From Streblospio benedicti (taxonomy: Eukaryota; Annelida; Polychaeta; Spionida; Spionidae), in NCBI GenBank assembly GCA_019095985.1, contig CM032667.1, forward strand, positions 39,523,469-39,587,468: DNA of 64,000 nucleotides, read 5' to 3'. The stretch's first letter is position 1. Every line of letters starts with the position of its first letter. Made by a program: the position numbers and the translations under genes. The notes below the pieces were generated by a model, which saw nothing but the letters and a program-made list of their open reading frames with translations, ran no database searches and was not told the origin of the DNA. Shown here piece after piece: positions 23,341-35,199 of this stretch.

Positions 23341-24687
23341 AAAAAAAAACATGATTGTAGCAAAATATAATCTTAGCTTACATTTTTATCTCTAGCCTGT
23401 ATGAAGAGCAGCAAGTATTCACAACATATATCAATATGTTCTTTTTATTTAGTTGAAGAGAAAACATATAGAAAATTTGAAAAAGTATATATATATATAT
23501 ATATGTAGATATTTACATACACACACCTAATTTGAAACATCATGACATGGTTAGTAGAAGTGTCAACATTTGGCTAGTTATATGTACAGTTACTAGTTCT
23601 AGATCTACTACCACTACTAATACTGAAGTACTCTGCCAGTTTCATGTACAATCTTGATAAAATATGTATGAAATAGTTAGTGAACAATACCATAAGTAAA
23701 CCTGATGGTACATTTAAACTTTGCACACTTAGTATTGGGATTCAGGCTGTTATGGTCCGGCAATGGACCAGAACTGGGCCAAAAAAGTTAGCCCTACGGT
23801 TCGGTTTTTAAGTGGGCCAGTAATGGTATCTAGGTCTTCACTGTAAAAAGTCCAGCAGAGGGCATCAATGGACCAGTATGACATGATGATGCATTGTCTA
23901 TGCTTTGCTTAGTCTCTGCATTCATGGTTGGCGGCAGCCATAGCCTATGGAGGGCACAATCCTGCATTAGTATATTTCATATTTGCACACAATTTCATTT
24001 CATACATCATATGATTACTTTATTTTACACTTACCTTATATGCGTTATCATTCATCCATCTTCCACCACTGCCTATCACTATATGTATAACAAGACACTT
24101 TTTTATACTACCCAAAGATTCCATTAAAAAGTTGCAGTTTGCAATTTGAAAGCATACGCCACTTTCTAAATAGTATTTTTTATAATAGAACCTACTAACC
24201 CTTGATTTGTTTTCATAAATGGTGTTTGACATAGAACAATTTACAGACAATCATAAACAAAAATTTTTTAAAATTTTGGCACAATGGCCTCATATTAGAC
24301 CTTGCATTATGATATCTGTAAAGGCATATCGCTATTGGTCCATTATAACCATAAAAATTACGGTATGTTCTAAAGGATCGTTAAATAGTGTTTGACAAAT
24401 AACATATTCAAAGGGCATTATATGACACGACCTTTTTTCATACAATACTTAACCAATAACCAACATAAAATGATTTTAATTTGCTAGCAAAATGTCTAAT
24501 GTACCTCACTTTCAACTAATATATCTCTGGCTTGCGGCTATTAGTAATTTAACTTCAGTATATCAATAGAAAAAAAACGTCATTATTTCTACTTTCGCCT
24601 ACCTAAAGTCGATCTTTCGTTGCTTGCAAAATACTGAAAGATTCTTGGAAAAATGTAAAACATAGAAATGCAGTACTTTACGTCGAA
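23341..24687. other. Intergenic; no gene seen
   Basis: AT-rich sequence with a (TA)n run near 23486-23504. A first exon for C1q copy B would be expected upstream of 24688 if the gene were whole. I found no TATA box followed by an ATG|GT like the one at 5388-5447. Confidence 0.45.
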
Positions 24688-25183
24688 AAGGCTTTCGCTT
24701 CAGCTACTGAAGCGACGCAAATGTTGGCTTTTAATCAAATTTCACACTAAAATGTTTATGTACACAAACACTGAAAATCATCGATATAAATACAATGATC
24801 GTTGTATACAAACATGCTCAAATTTTCATTTCACTTTTTTAGTAACTTTTACAAATCTGTAACCAAATATTGTATTTATGTGATGACATGTCACATTTTA
24901 AGAGGGTTTCAAATATTTATGGAAATAAATCATACGCATAAATTGAATAAGTTTGATTATATGCAAACATTTTTTTTGCATGAATAGAAAATTCACTAAC
25001 AATTTTAACAATTATTATCATCATCATTTCAACTTCATTAGATTTAGCAAAATTTGCAGTTTTGAAGTGATTCCTTTTATAATAAAACTTTCTGCTGGAG
25101 ACAAATTTCCATATCCAGATGCCTATGCTCTCTTTATCTCCTGTTAGCCTACTTGCAATTTATTACAGCGAATCACCCTGACG

Positions 25184-27216
25184 ATGACGAGATTTATGTT
25201 GCTGGTTCCATGCATATCGATCCTCACTTCTGCAACCAGCGCTCAGCAAGAAGACCCCAGAACACTGGCTCAATGCATAGACAGCTTTCATGACTGTGTG
25301 TCTCAAACACAAACCAATGGTAACGCAAAACTGAGGAAGGCACTTGAGATTCTCAAATCTTTAGATGATGAAGATATGAAGGCTCTAGATGTGGCAGAAA
25401 TACAACTCCTTAAACATCAAGTGAACATTCTAGAAAGTAACATACATCCAGAAGATAAAAACACTCTTAAAAATGAAGAAATCCCTGAGATAACTACTGA
25501 AAAAGAAGACCACTATTCAACTCATGAAACATCAAAGGACCGTGAAAACAAGAATGTTGAAAAGACCACGAAGCATCAGAATCAAGGCAATACTGCCTTT
25601 ACCGTAGAACTCTCAAGCAGAAGATCCCTCAGCGACCAAGTCCCTGTCACCTTTGATGAAGTCATCATTGATGAAGGGGAGAACTTCATCCCTCTTCTTG
25701 GTGCCTACCGAGTCCCTGAGTCCGGCGTCTACGCCTTCTACTGGTCGGTGGACGCCCCGGAGGGACGAGTGCAGACTGTCCTGGTGAAGAACGGAGAGGC
25801 CCAGAAGTACGGACCGCTGACTCAGGAAATTCCCAGCTTCAGCGGGACGTCGTCCATGAGTGCCGTGGTCGAGTGTGAAGAGGACGACTTTGTGTGGGTC
25901 AAGGTGGGTTACGTTTTATCATGTATTATTATTGAAACATATTGAAATTTGACGTGACACAAGAAGTAAAAACATTGACTGATGCAAACATTACGAGTTT
26001 CAATGTCAATATTATAACATGTAACAATGGTTGTAATTTTCATTATCAATGCCATACAATAATATGGATTATTCTGTTTGCAATAATCAACTCTTGAATA
26101 TGATGCTAAGTGAATTGATGATATATAATGACAAAACAAAAAAGGCAGCATTCACCTCATAGTTTGTAAAGTTTGAACGAAACATTCACAAATATAATGA
26201 CATTTACTACATTTTTCTCTGATTCATCAAGCAAAAAACCATTCGTAACATTGCAAGACTTAAGAATAAATCATGAATAATTTCATCCTCCTCAGGTGCA
26301 GTCCTGGCCGGATGAAGAAGCCTGTAACGTGGTAGAAGCCAAGTATTCGTCCTTCTCAGGATTCAAGGTCTACACCTCATCTGATGACCCTGAAGCCTCT
26401 GCCTTCACAGCTCAACTCTCACAGAATGCATCGTTCCCAGCATACACCCCCACCATCTATGACACAGCGCTTGTGAACATCGGCAATGATTACTTCCCAT
26501 CAAACGGCTCCTTTGTCTGTAGGGAAGACGGTCCACACGTCTTTACTGTCAGTGGACACCTCATTAGCCGTGCTAGTTACTTTGACCTATTTAAAAATAA
26601 TGACCATGTGATGACCATCACATACCCCATAAACACGGCTGACTGGAACACAGACACTGGCACATCGTCAGGCACGGGCGTCCTTGAGTGTGTCCGCGGC
26701 GACGTCATCACCATGAGGAGCTCTTACCCTAACACCAACCGGGCAGAGGCGTCGTCCTTCACCGGCTACCGTCTGGAGGACGACCAGGGAGTCGTCGCAT
26801 TCACGGCAAGACCATCAGTAGATAGGGACTATACAGATGGGCTGCAGATTGACTTTGACCAAGTTATCACCAACGTTGGAGGTGGCTACTTTCCAGGAAT
26901 AAAGGCCTTTATTTGCCAGGACCAAGCTCTGTATTTCCTGTCATGGGGTTTTTCGAACTATCCAGAAAATGAGCAGAGGTCAGGAGAAGCAAGGTTGATC
27001 AAGGTTAAGGATGGAGAGAGGATGGTGATGAAGGCTGGGCCGAGGTCAAGTCGGGTTCTATCACCCTCCACAGGCCGCTCCACGTCGACCCAGGCTATTG
27101 TGCGGTGTGAGCAGAACGCAGCTTTCTACATCGAGGCTGTTGTTGAGGAGGGAACCATGAGATATGAATATCGGACTACTCACTTCACAGGATTCAAATT
27201 GCCCAGTTCTGCCTGA
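25184..27216 (+). CDS. Secreted protein with three C1q domains (C1qDC), intact copy B
   Basis: Coding exons are 25184-25903 and 26296-27216 (AAG|GTGGGT donor, CTCCTCAG acceptor, phase 0, 392-base intron), giving 546 aa. Residues 1-20 are a signal peptide (cleavage after TSATSA). Residues about 21-136 form a charged stalk with heptad-like Leu spacing at about 46-88 and two Cys (31, 38) that could link subunits. C1q domains lie at about 137-267 (FIPLLGAYRVPESGVYAFYW), 275-401 (FTAQLSQNASF...FTGYRLEDD) and 406-543 (FTARPSV...FTGFKLPSS). There is no collagen region. Sequons NAS and NGS lie in domain 2. Such proteins bind microbial or self ligands in invertebrate innate immunity; the ligand is unknown. 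The exon opens at 25169 after TTTATTACAG, and the 15 bases before ATG continue in frame. In copy A this joins a separate ATG exon, so an upstream exon is probable but not seen here. Confidence 0.9.
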
Positions 27217-27296
27217 TTTACAGCCTGATGAGCACAACATGAAACATAAATTTACACAAAATTTCTTTTAAATTTCTTGTATTCTTGTTCTGAACT

Positions 27297-27302
27297 AATA
27301 AA
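27297..27302 (+). promoter_or_regulatory. Polyadenylation signal of the C1q gene
   Basis: AATAAA lies 81 bases after the stop, followed within 30 bases by GTTTTGTTTTAGTGTTG, a T/G-rich downstream element. It gives a short 3' UTR of about 100 bases. Confidence 0.7.
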
Positions 27303-27304
27303 TA

Positions 27305-28491
27305 TTTGAGCTTGTTTTGTTTTAGTGTTGAAAGTTTGAAACATACATTTGGGAAAACATTCGACCATTCAAATTGTAGTTGTGAATGCACCACATGAGA
27401 AAATTCTGCCATTAATATTTTATGAAAATCATGTGGCTGTTTGACCTTGAAGGATTCATCCAAAGTTATGCTTAGTGTAATATTTAATTCTCCATACCAA
27501 AGATTGTGTCTATCAACAATATAATTCAAACTTATGATGATTAATATGTTTAGTTTGTGAGAAACAATTGAAAAACAAAAATATTTTGCATATCAGGTGT
27601 TTGTTTCACCTTGAAGGATGCAATCAAGGTCAAATCTAATGTCATAATAAAATTCTGCTTACCCAACAACTTCCAATCTAATGACAATACCACTTATATT
27701 CATATTTGCTATATTTAAGGAGACATACCCATTGTTATGAAAATGTGACCTTTTGACCCATCCAGTAACCCCATTAGGGTGATAGAAATGTTTTTCAACA
27801 TGTATATTTTTTTTCAACATGTATATTTTTTTCCATTGGGTATGAGATTCAAATGATGTATGTTGCCAACTGTTTTCATTCAATGCACATGAACTTATTT
27901 TTTGTGACACAAGGCCTTCCACTATTTGTATACCGCTGTGAAGCAAATAACGTTTAACCTTCACACATGTTAGAATATTACATTACATTATTCAGGTGGT
28001 CTGTTTACACAGACTGTCCAATCGTACAAGTGATCCTTTTTGTTTGTGGTCCCATTACAGAAGTTGTCCATTTGTTTTTATCAGAACTTTCAGCATATTA
28101 CAAAATTTATCAAGCAATTGAAGCGTGACATCATCATCATCTATTTTGGGTTCATTATTCAATGCACACATTTTGGAAAATAACCCTTCATTCAAACACT
28201 GCATTTCTACTGGACCAAAAAAAATCTTAGCCAATCACATCATCAGGACAATAAAGCTTCTAGCATCAGCCATATCAAGGATTGCCCTTAGTTTGCCAAG
28301 TAAACAAAACAGAAGCAACTATTGACTTTGCTAATGATGAAGGCCCAAGAAACCTCTTCCAGTTGAGAAAGACACTTCAACCCATGGTACAATGCATATC
28401 ATTTGCTGTGTAAAAGAGATTCGCATGACAGTCAGATTTTTATACTATTCCTACTGCTAATTGTCCAATCCGAGGTATTCTGTTATAAGTA
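27305..28491. other. Duplicated intergenic DNA, no gene seen
   Basis: Counterpart of 10010-11207. The copies differ by small indels. No frame is conserved between the two. Confidence 0.5.
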
Positions 28492-28668
28492 CAGTAGAAA
28501 CTCTCTATTAGGACCATCTTTGGGACAAAGTTACCTGATCTGTAAAGAGAGGTGGTATCTATACAGAGGTTCATTCTAGTAACTTTATGTAGGTTTGAGA
28601 CTGTGAAAAGTGGTCTTATTATAGAAGTGGTCTCAATAGAGAGGTGGTCTCAATTGGAGGTTTTACTG
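28492..28668. mobile_element. Pogo/Tigger-like MITE, copy B
   Basis: Same 177-bp element as at 11208-11384, with CAGTAGAAACTC and GAGGTTTTACTG ends flanked by TA. It was duplicated with the block rather than inserted separately. Confidence 0.75.
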
Positions 28669-29329
28669 TATGAATCTATCCATATGATTATTGCCAGGAC
28701 TAAGTCACAGAATTAACTGCATGTTAACATGTGGGAACTTATAACTTAATATATATATATATATTATATATATATACATAATCACCACAAATGACAGTAT
28801 AGATAATATGATGTGGTCTGTGTATTATGGCGTCTTTCATTTAAACAGCATATGAAAGTATATATAGCAATTTAAATACCACGCCATAGAAAGGTGGGTA
28901 TTTTCACCTCTAAAACACGTGAAGGTGAAATGTCATTTAAACCGAATGAGCAATTTTGTCAGACATAGAAACTTCACGGTGCACGGAAGGTGAGAAATAA
29001 ACCGAATGACTTTAATCTCCCTGATAAGCCCCCAATCCTGATGTTAATTGTGACGTCTAAATATTGAAGGTGGAGAATATGAATATTATTTGCCTTACAC
29101 TTGCAATAGAAAAGGCATTGTTCATTGATATTGGGCTTTATAGAACAAATATTATTTCAGCTGAACATTATCTTTAAGATGGAACGTTCTACATTGTTAC
29201 ACATGGACATTTGCGTTTACAGCAGACAATACAGCAGCTAACACGGGTGTAGATGGCCCACCCACTCTATATAGCTGTCAGAATCGGACATTATACAATA
29301 GTCGCCGCATGAGTTGAGACCCATAACAA

Positions 29330-29465
29330 CAGTGCAACCTCCAATGTACACCAACTCTATAAAGAGACAGCCTTTATAATAATACCTCATTTATACAGTG
29401 ACTACCTCTATAGAGAGACCACCTCTATAAAGCAACAACCTTCATAATAAAAACCATATTACAAT
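29330..29465. mobile_element. Pogo-like fragment (copy B)
   Basis: Counterpart of 12001-12165, starting ACAGTGCAACCTCC. Confidence 0.45.
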
Positions 29466-29514
29466 GTACGAATCCTCCTTAAAGAGAAAGCAATTGGTTC
29501 CTTCAAAACTCTTG

Positions 29515-30040
29515 GTGGGTCGGATTTACAGGACCCGACTCCATCCTTGCTGAGAGAACGCGACGCTTCGTTCTCGGCTTAGGGCGAAACCGCCCACTGC
29601 GCGCAACGTCCTGACTCGCTCTCCAACACCAGATCGCCCAGCAAACCCAGCCGCCAAAAGGCTTAAACCGGGGATGCTGCAAGTACTCTGCTTGTCCGCC
29701 TCCACAACTCGGCTTGGTGGCCAGGCTGTATCTCCACCAGGAGGACCTTCAACATGGAGGTCCACTCGAGCCAAACTTGCATAGCTATGGAAATTACCTC
29801 GTCTACCAGCTTCTGCACGATGTCAGCCTGGTTTGTCTTGAGCAGGTCTACTAGGACCCGTTAAGAGGTATCCAAATGAAAAGATACCCTGGCATTCCTG
29901 CTTCTTCGCTCCATTCCATCCTGAGGGCGGGTGTTTCCCCTGGTCCCACGTTACACACGGGGTCCCAAATAAGCTAGCCAGCTGTGCCGTCGTTGTCGTC
30001 TTCTTGGCGATCCTCTGACATTCCCTTTTTTTGGTGGGGT
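29515..30040 (-). other. GC-rich block with coding character, unidentified (copy B)
   Basis: Counterpart of 12180-12730. Indels relative to copy A shift the frames, so neither copy shows one long reading frame. Confidence 0.4.
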
Positions 30041-30269
30041 CGATGAACTATTCTTTATCACCTACGGTATATTTTTTTAAATATTTTCTTTTTAGCAATG
30101 CAATGACTATATAGGAGGACTATATTTTTAGCGCGTGTGTGTGTGTGTGTGGGGGTCACTCAACTTTTTTAAAATGTTGATGGGGGTCAGTTAACTTTTG
30201 AGCCCCAAAAAAGGACGACCCCCAGTATTGTTATTTATGATCGTTCCCTTAAACCTGTTTAGGGGACGT

Positions 30270-33205
30270 TATGTTACTATCTTTTCAAATATTCAGTATT
30301 CAGTGGTAAAATAATGACTCCCAGTTAATATTTACTGCTGATATTGGCACCCTATTAGTATGTATTTGTTTTTGCTTTAGACTTAAAGTACCAAAATACA
30401 CTTCACTAGTATATTTGTTGTAGATTGGACATTAATTGTAACATGTTCAAAACACACTGCGTGGCATCAACTAAGTTGTCACCATCATATGTCTACCATG
30501 ATAGATAATGAATTTTAAAAATACATATTTTGGGGGACTGAAACAGTCAGTCTCTTAAACTGTACCTATTACAAATCAAACATAATGGACCAATTCCCCG
30601 TGAAGGTTTTGACGGTGAGTTCTCTCCGCTCACCGTCAGTGGTACCGGCATGAGGTCTCTTTGGTCCAAACCTGAAAGCTTGGCAAGCCCTCTTTGACAC
30701 TTATTTCCCTGTAAAGGTGAGACATAAGAAAATCCTTATCAGGGACAACAAATCAACACATATCTGTTCTATATAGACATTACATTACACAATGTGCATT
30801 TATGTATATTTTAAATCGAAAACAGCAGCACCGAGACCCGACAATTAATTTTTGTGACATTGTGTTGTATCTACCAGTTTTTCCTCCCTGCTGCTGTCGC
30901 TGACGCCATAATAATAATTGGCATCAGCTCAGTAATTAGAAAAGGCGGCGAGAATAATGAGGCGTTTTACCCAAAAACACCAGCACTACAGTTTGTCAGG
31001 ATGACAGTTTAGCAGCCTCTTAAGAGATAATATAAAATTATATTATTTTCAACTTTGTCTCTTTAACTCTACCTTGAATATAAAGTGCTCACTATATTGC
31101 TCAAATGCAGGTTTGAGCTCTTGACATCTTCCAAATTAGGTCAAAATATGCATAATGCATTGAAGAAATATGTCATGGGTTTGATGTCAATATGCACGAA
31201 TTCAATGCCCGAAGTTGGTGAATATTCATAGTGTTTTGAGACGTGTTAACAGTACAATGTGCCATTCACAGTGCATTATGTCAACATAGATTAGCTTTAA
31301 ACCCTCTTAATAAGAACACATTTGTATGTTGGACCAAGGTGCACTATTGCATTATTGCAAGCCAAATTACATCATTGCCAATTCATTGTGAAAAAGCCAT
31401 ACTATTTGAAAATAAGTGGCCAAAGGTGTTATGAGAATGTTCGACAGTGTGAGCCATATTTGCAAATAAATCAGGGCCATGAAAATCGGAAACGGATGAT
31501 CTGGAGCTGTGTTATGCATTGGCCTGTGTATTTATACACTTTGAGGTTTATAAGTCGCAATATATGTATATATGTGGACATGTTGCTGTGTACCTTTTTT
31601 AATTCCACATTAAATTAGTAAATGGTGGGATTCTGATATGCACAGGAAGATTTCCCGTTGATCTGTTGGACAACACATGTTTTGACACAATGAATTGGTG
31701 ATTGGGCCGGTTATAGTTTTGTCTGCTGGAAAATAAATTCAATCTAAACCTTTTGGGGAAGTTATGTAATTATCTTTTTCGTATATCCAGTGGTAAAAAA
31801 TTACTTGTAGTTAACATATATTGCCAACACTCGCACAATATCAGTATATATGTTTTTTTTTTCGTTTAGACTAGTACCAAACTACACACTTTTCTACACA
31901 TTTACTAGTATATTCGTTGTAAACTGGAGCTTAATTGTAACATGCACAAATCAATAACACTGTGTGGCATCAATTAACTTGTCACTATTGTATTTCTCAT
32001 TCAATTCGAAAAGGCATATTTTGGAGACTGCAACAGTCAGTCTCTCTAAACTGTACCTATGGCAAACGAAACATAAGGGATCAATTCTCGTGGCAAAATG
32101 TAATGGTTTTGTGAGTTCGTTATCTCCCCTCTCCGTCAGTGGTGCGCCAGCATGCAGATCTCTCTTGTTCCAAACCTGAAAACTTGGCAAGCCAGCTTTT
32201 GAGACCCATTTCCTGTGAAGGCGACACATTTGAATAATCTTATCAGGGACAACAAACCAACCGCATATCTGTTCTATATAGCAATTACATTACACAAAAC
32301 ACATTGATGTCTAATACGTTTAATATTATAAAGAGGTACAGGGTCGTTACTCGTAATTTTGGCGACGTGTTGGATTCACCACTGTTTTTCCCCCGATGCT
32401 GTCACTGACGCCATAATCATAATTGGCATCGGCTCAGTAATTAGTAAAGCGGAAAGCTGTGGAGCTGTTTTATGCCATGCCCTGTGTATATATATACACT
32501 TTTGAGATTTGTAAGTCATGACATATGTATGCATGTGGAAATGTTGCTGTGTACCCACATTTAGGTAGTACATAATGAAATTCTGGATATACACGGAAGA
32601 TTTGATCTGTTGACAAAACGTTTTGGTCACAATGTCCTGGCTGATAAAAAAGGACGGTTATAGTTTTGTCTGCTGGACGTTATGTTATTATCTTTTCGTA
32701 TATCCAGTGATGAAAATAATACTTTTGTCAACATGTATTGCCACCACTTTGCGCAATATCAGTATATAATTGTTTCTCTTTTAGAGAAGTACCAAAATAT
32801 ACACTTTTACAACACATTTACAAGTATATTTGTTGTGGATTGAGCTTAATTGTAAAATGTACAGAACAATAACACTGTGTGGTATCAATTAAGTTGTCAC
32901 AACGGTATTTTTCATTCTTTTGAAAATGCATATTTTGCAGGCTGCTTCGGGGCTGAGGCAGTCTTAAACTGTACCTATGGCACATCAAACATAAGGGATC
33001 AACCCCCGTGGCAAAATGTAAAGGTTTTGGCGAGCGAGTTCTCTCCCTCTCCGTCAGTGGTGCGCCAGCATGGAGGTCTCTTTATTCCAAACCTGAAAAC
33101 TTGCAAAGCCCGCTTTTTGAGACTTATTTCCTGTGATGTGACACTTTGAAAATCTTATCAGGGACAACAAAACATCCAAATATATGTTCTATGCCGCCAT
33201 TACAT
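30270..33205 (+). repeat. Roughly 2-kb tandem repeat array (copy B)
   Basis: Modules run b-c (30270-30820), d (30830-31300), e (31305-31520), b (31530-31990), c (32010-32320), short d (32340-32450), b (32460-32900), c (32930-33205). The segment at 31645-31780 resembles copy A at 16080-16200 ('gtgattgggccggttat') rather than the colinear unit near 18000, a patch of mixed ancestry. Copy B lacks the transposase-exonuclease relic. Confidence 0.8.
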
Positions 33206-33406
33206 TACACAATATACCACTCTAAAGTAAGTCAGCCCTAAATGGTGTATTCTGATTGGTTGAGAGCCTCAAACAGATGAAGTATAAAAACATATACCAC
33301 ACCCCGTCCGGATTTTTTAAGAGTTGATGTACATTTTGTCACGCCCCGCAAAAAGTAGAATAGTGTTCTATTTTTTTACCCCCCTAAAAAAAAAAAAAAA
33401 TAGTGG

Positions 33407-34163
33407 AAATATCACGTGTGACATAATAAAAAAACATCTACACAGTGTTTTTGCGTTTCGCGACATCATTTATTCAAAAAATTACTTTTGTATGCATATA
33501 TATAATGATATTTATTGTACACAAATATAAAAATTACATGATTATAATCATTTAATAATAATAATATCCTAGCTGCCTACAGTTCACTTTTTGTTTCAAA
33601 TATACAATTATTTTGCAACATCGCCTATTCACAAGATTACTTTTGCATGTATATAATATTCAGTATATACATACCTATTAATGTATATATACATATGATA
33701 CTTGAACATAAAAATTACATAACATATCCTTGCTCTCCATTGTTCACTTTTTTATGGCGAGTTGTTTCCTTATGATTTGTAAAGAGATTCATTGATTTCT
33801 TTTTCATATCAACAAATATCACTAATTTTGTGCTAAATCCATTTAAATTCATGCCACAAATGCCATTTTCAGTAACAAAATTACATACATCCCCTTTTTT
33901 GCTGGTGCTCCTGTACTTTATTCAGCTCTTTTTTTTTCCTCTATGCATTAAAATGTTGTGCTGGTCAAAATCGGCCTTGCTATTAAAAATGTATTTCCAG
34001 CCCGACTTGCATCGTGGTTCTGAGTTGTATTATTGCCTAATGATGGACAATGGTCATCCATATTGGCATATATTTTGTTCAGCCAAACCTCGGGCACGAC
34101 TTGCAAATTCGACATCTCCAAGAAACTCATGAAATGATCTTTTACTGTTAGTTGTGGTGTAGG
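33407..34163. repeat. Segmental duplication copy B, end part
   Basis: Matches 19790-20541 and 39006-39768. Similarity stops abruptly at about 34163, where a minisatellite begins. Confidence 0.85.
33911..34163 (-). pseudogene. Frame-shifted copy of the uncharacterised terminal exon (copy B)
   Basis: Same exon as at 20296-20551, with VVPEVWLNKIYANMDDHCPSL readable. A base is missing in the stretch equivalent to 'gttctggagttg' near 34020, and the acceptor side is lost where similarity ends. Whether this is real decay or sequence error cannot be told. Confidence 0.5.
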
Positions 34164-34164
34164 A

Positions 34165-34685
34165 AAACACTGTGGGGTCCTATCAGTACAAAAATACATT
34201 GTGGGGTTTCGCTCGGACTTTTCCAGTGAGAGTACACTTGTGGGGAAGATAGTTATTGTGAGGTTTTCTTACAGATTGTCCATACTTGTGTGATAGTTTG
34301 TTATCGTGGGGTTTTCCCTACAGACACCTCAATTTCTACTTGTGTGAATGTTTATTTTAGTGAGGTTTTATTACGGATAATTCTGATGGAAAGGCACTTG
34401 TGTGGTAGTTTGTTATAGTGAGGTTTTTCCTACAGACACCAGAATTTCTTCACTTGTGTGGAAGTTCATAATTGTGAAGTTTCCTTACGGATTATTCTGA
34501 TGAGATGGTAGTTGTGTGATTGTTTGTTTTACTGGGGTTTTCCGACAGACACCGTAATTTCTTCACTTGTGTGAATGTTTATTTTTGTGAGGTTTCCTTA
34601 CGGATAATCCTGATGGGAAGGCACTTGTGTGATTGTATGTTATAGTGAGGTTTTTTTCCTACAGATACCGTATTTTCATATTTAT
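34165..34685 (+). repeat. Minisatellite of two alternating roughly 65-bp monomers
   Basis: Successive monomers begin near CACTTGTGTG. Type A continues with 'tttgttatagtgaggttttt' and 'cctacagacacc'. Type B continues with 'aatgtttattttagtgaggt' and 'ttacggataat'. They alternate A-B-A-B, giving a higher-order period near 130 bp over about eight monomers. The array starts exactly where copy B of the segmental duplication ends. Confidence 0.8.
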
Positions 34686-34868
34686 TCTGCCTAAACTTGA
34701 TATATTACAATGTATATCATATTAAAAAAAATCAGGTTTTTGACCAGCTAGTTATTTTTTAAATTAAATACTTTGTATGATTGTGTGTTTTCTTTTAGTA
34801 ATCTCTATATATAATGTCTCATTTGGTCATTTTATTAAAATAATTACAATTGACTGTTATGTAATTAC

Positions 34869-35124
34869 GCTCCAGAGCATGCAGAGACCACTACTACGGT
34901 GATAGTCTAATCTCCTCACATTATCAATACAGCCGCTGACGTCGCAAGGCGTGGCCCGTGTAGCGGAGAGCAAAAGTTTAGACTAGCGCCATAGTAGTGG
35001 TCTCCGCGCGCTCTTTTTTTGGCAAAATTGGCTTGCAATGAGAATGTTATAATATGATTTATTGTAAAATAAAATGGATTTTAGTCATGATAGAATGGTG
35101 ATTGACCACTCGATCGCTGTGTCA
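34869..35124. mobile_element. Hairpin MITE, copy 1
   Basis: A left arm at 34875-34910 (GAGACCACTACTACGG core) pairs with a right arm at 34977-35013 (TAGTAGTGGTCTCCGCGCGC) around a loop of about 66 bases. The hairpin plus the next 110 bases recur at 45809-46064. No coding capacity. Confidence 0.7.
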
Positions 35125-35192
35125 ATCGCAAAATTCAGCATGCTCAATTTTGCGATTGACACTCCAATCTCGTGGTCAATTCCTACAATTTA
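35101..35192. repeat. Second hairpin next to the MITE
   Basis: ATTGACCACTCGATCGC...CAATCGCAAAATT pairs with AATTTTGCGATTGACAC...GTGGTCAAT, with arms of about 35 bases. The copy at 46050 carries only the left arm, so this hairpin probably belongs to a larger element end that is complete only here. Confidence 0.65.
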
Positions 35193-35199
35193 TTTTGTG

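Larger units (their letters stand above)
24688..30680. repeat. Segmental duplication copy B, part 1
   Basis: Colinear with 7405-13366. The left border falls inside a short interspersed element (TTCGCTTCAG...GAAGCGACGCAA), which is complete in copy A (7272-7437) but cut here. Confidence 0.85.

Noticed and set aside
34165-34685. CRISPR-like array
   Set aside because: Regular units but no unique spacers; the monomers are all related. This is a minisatellite in a eukaryotic context.
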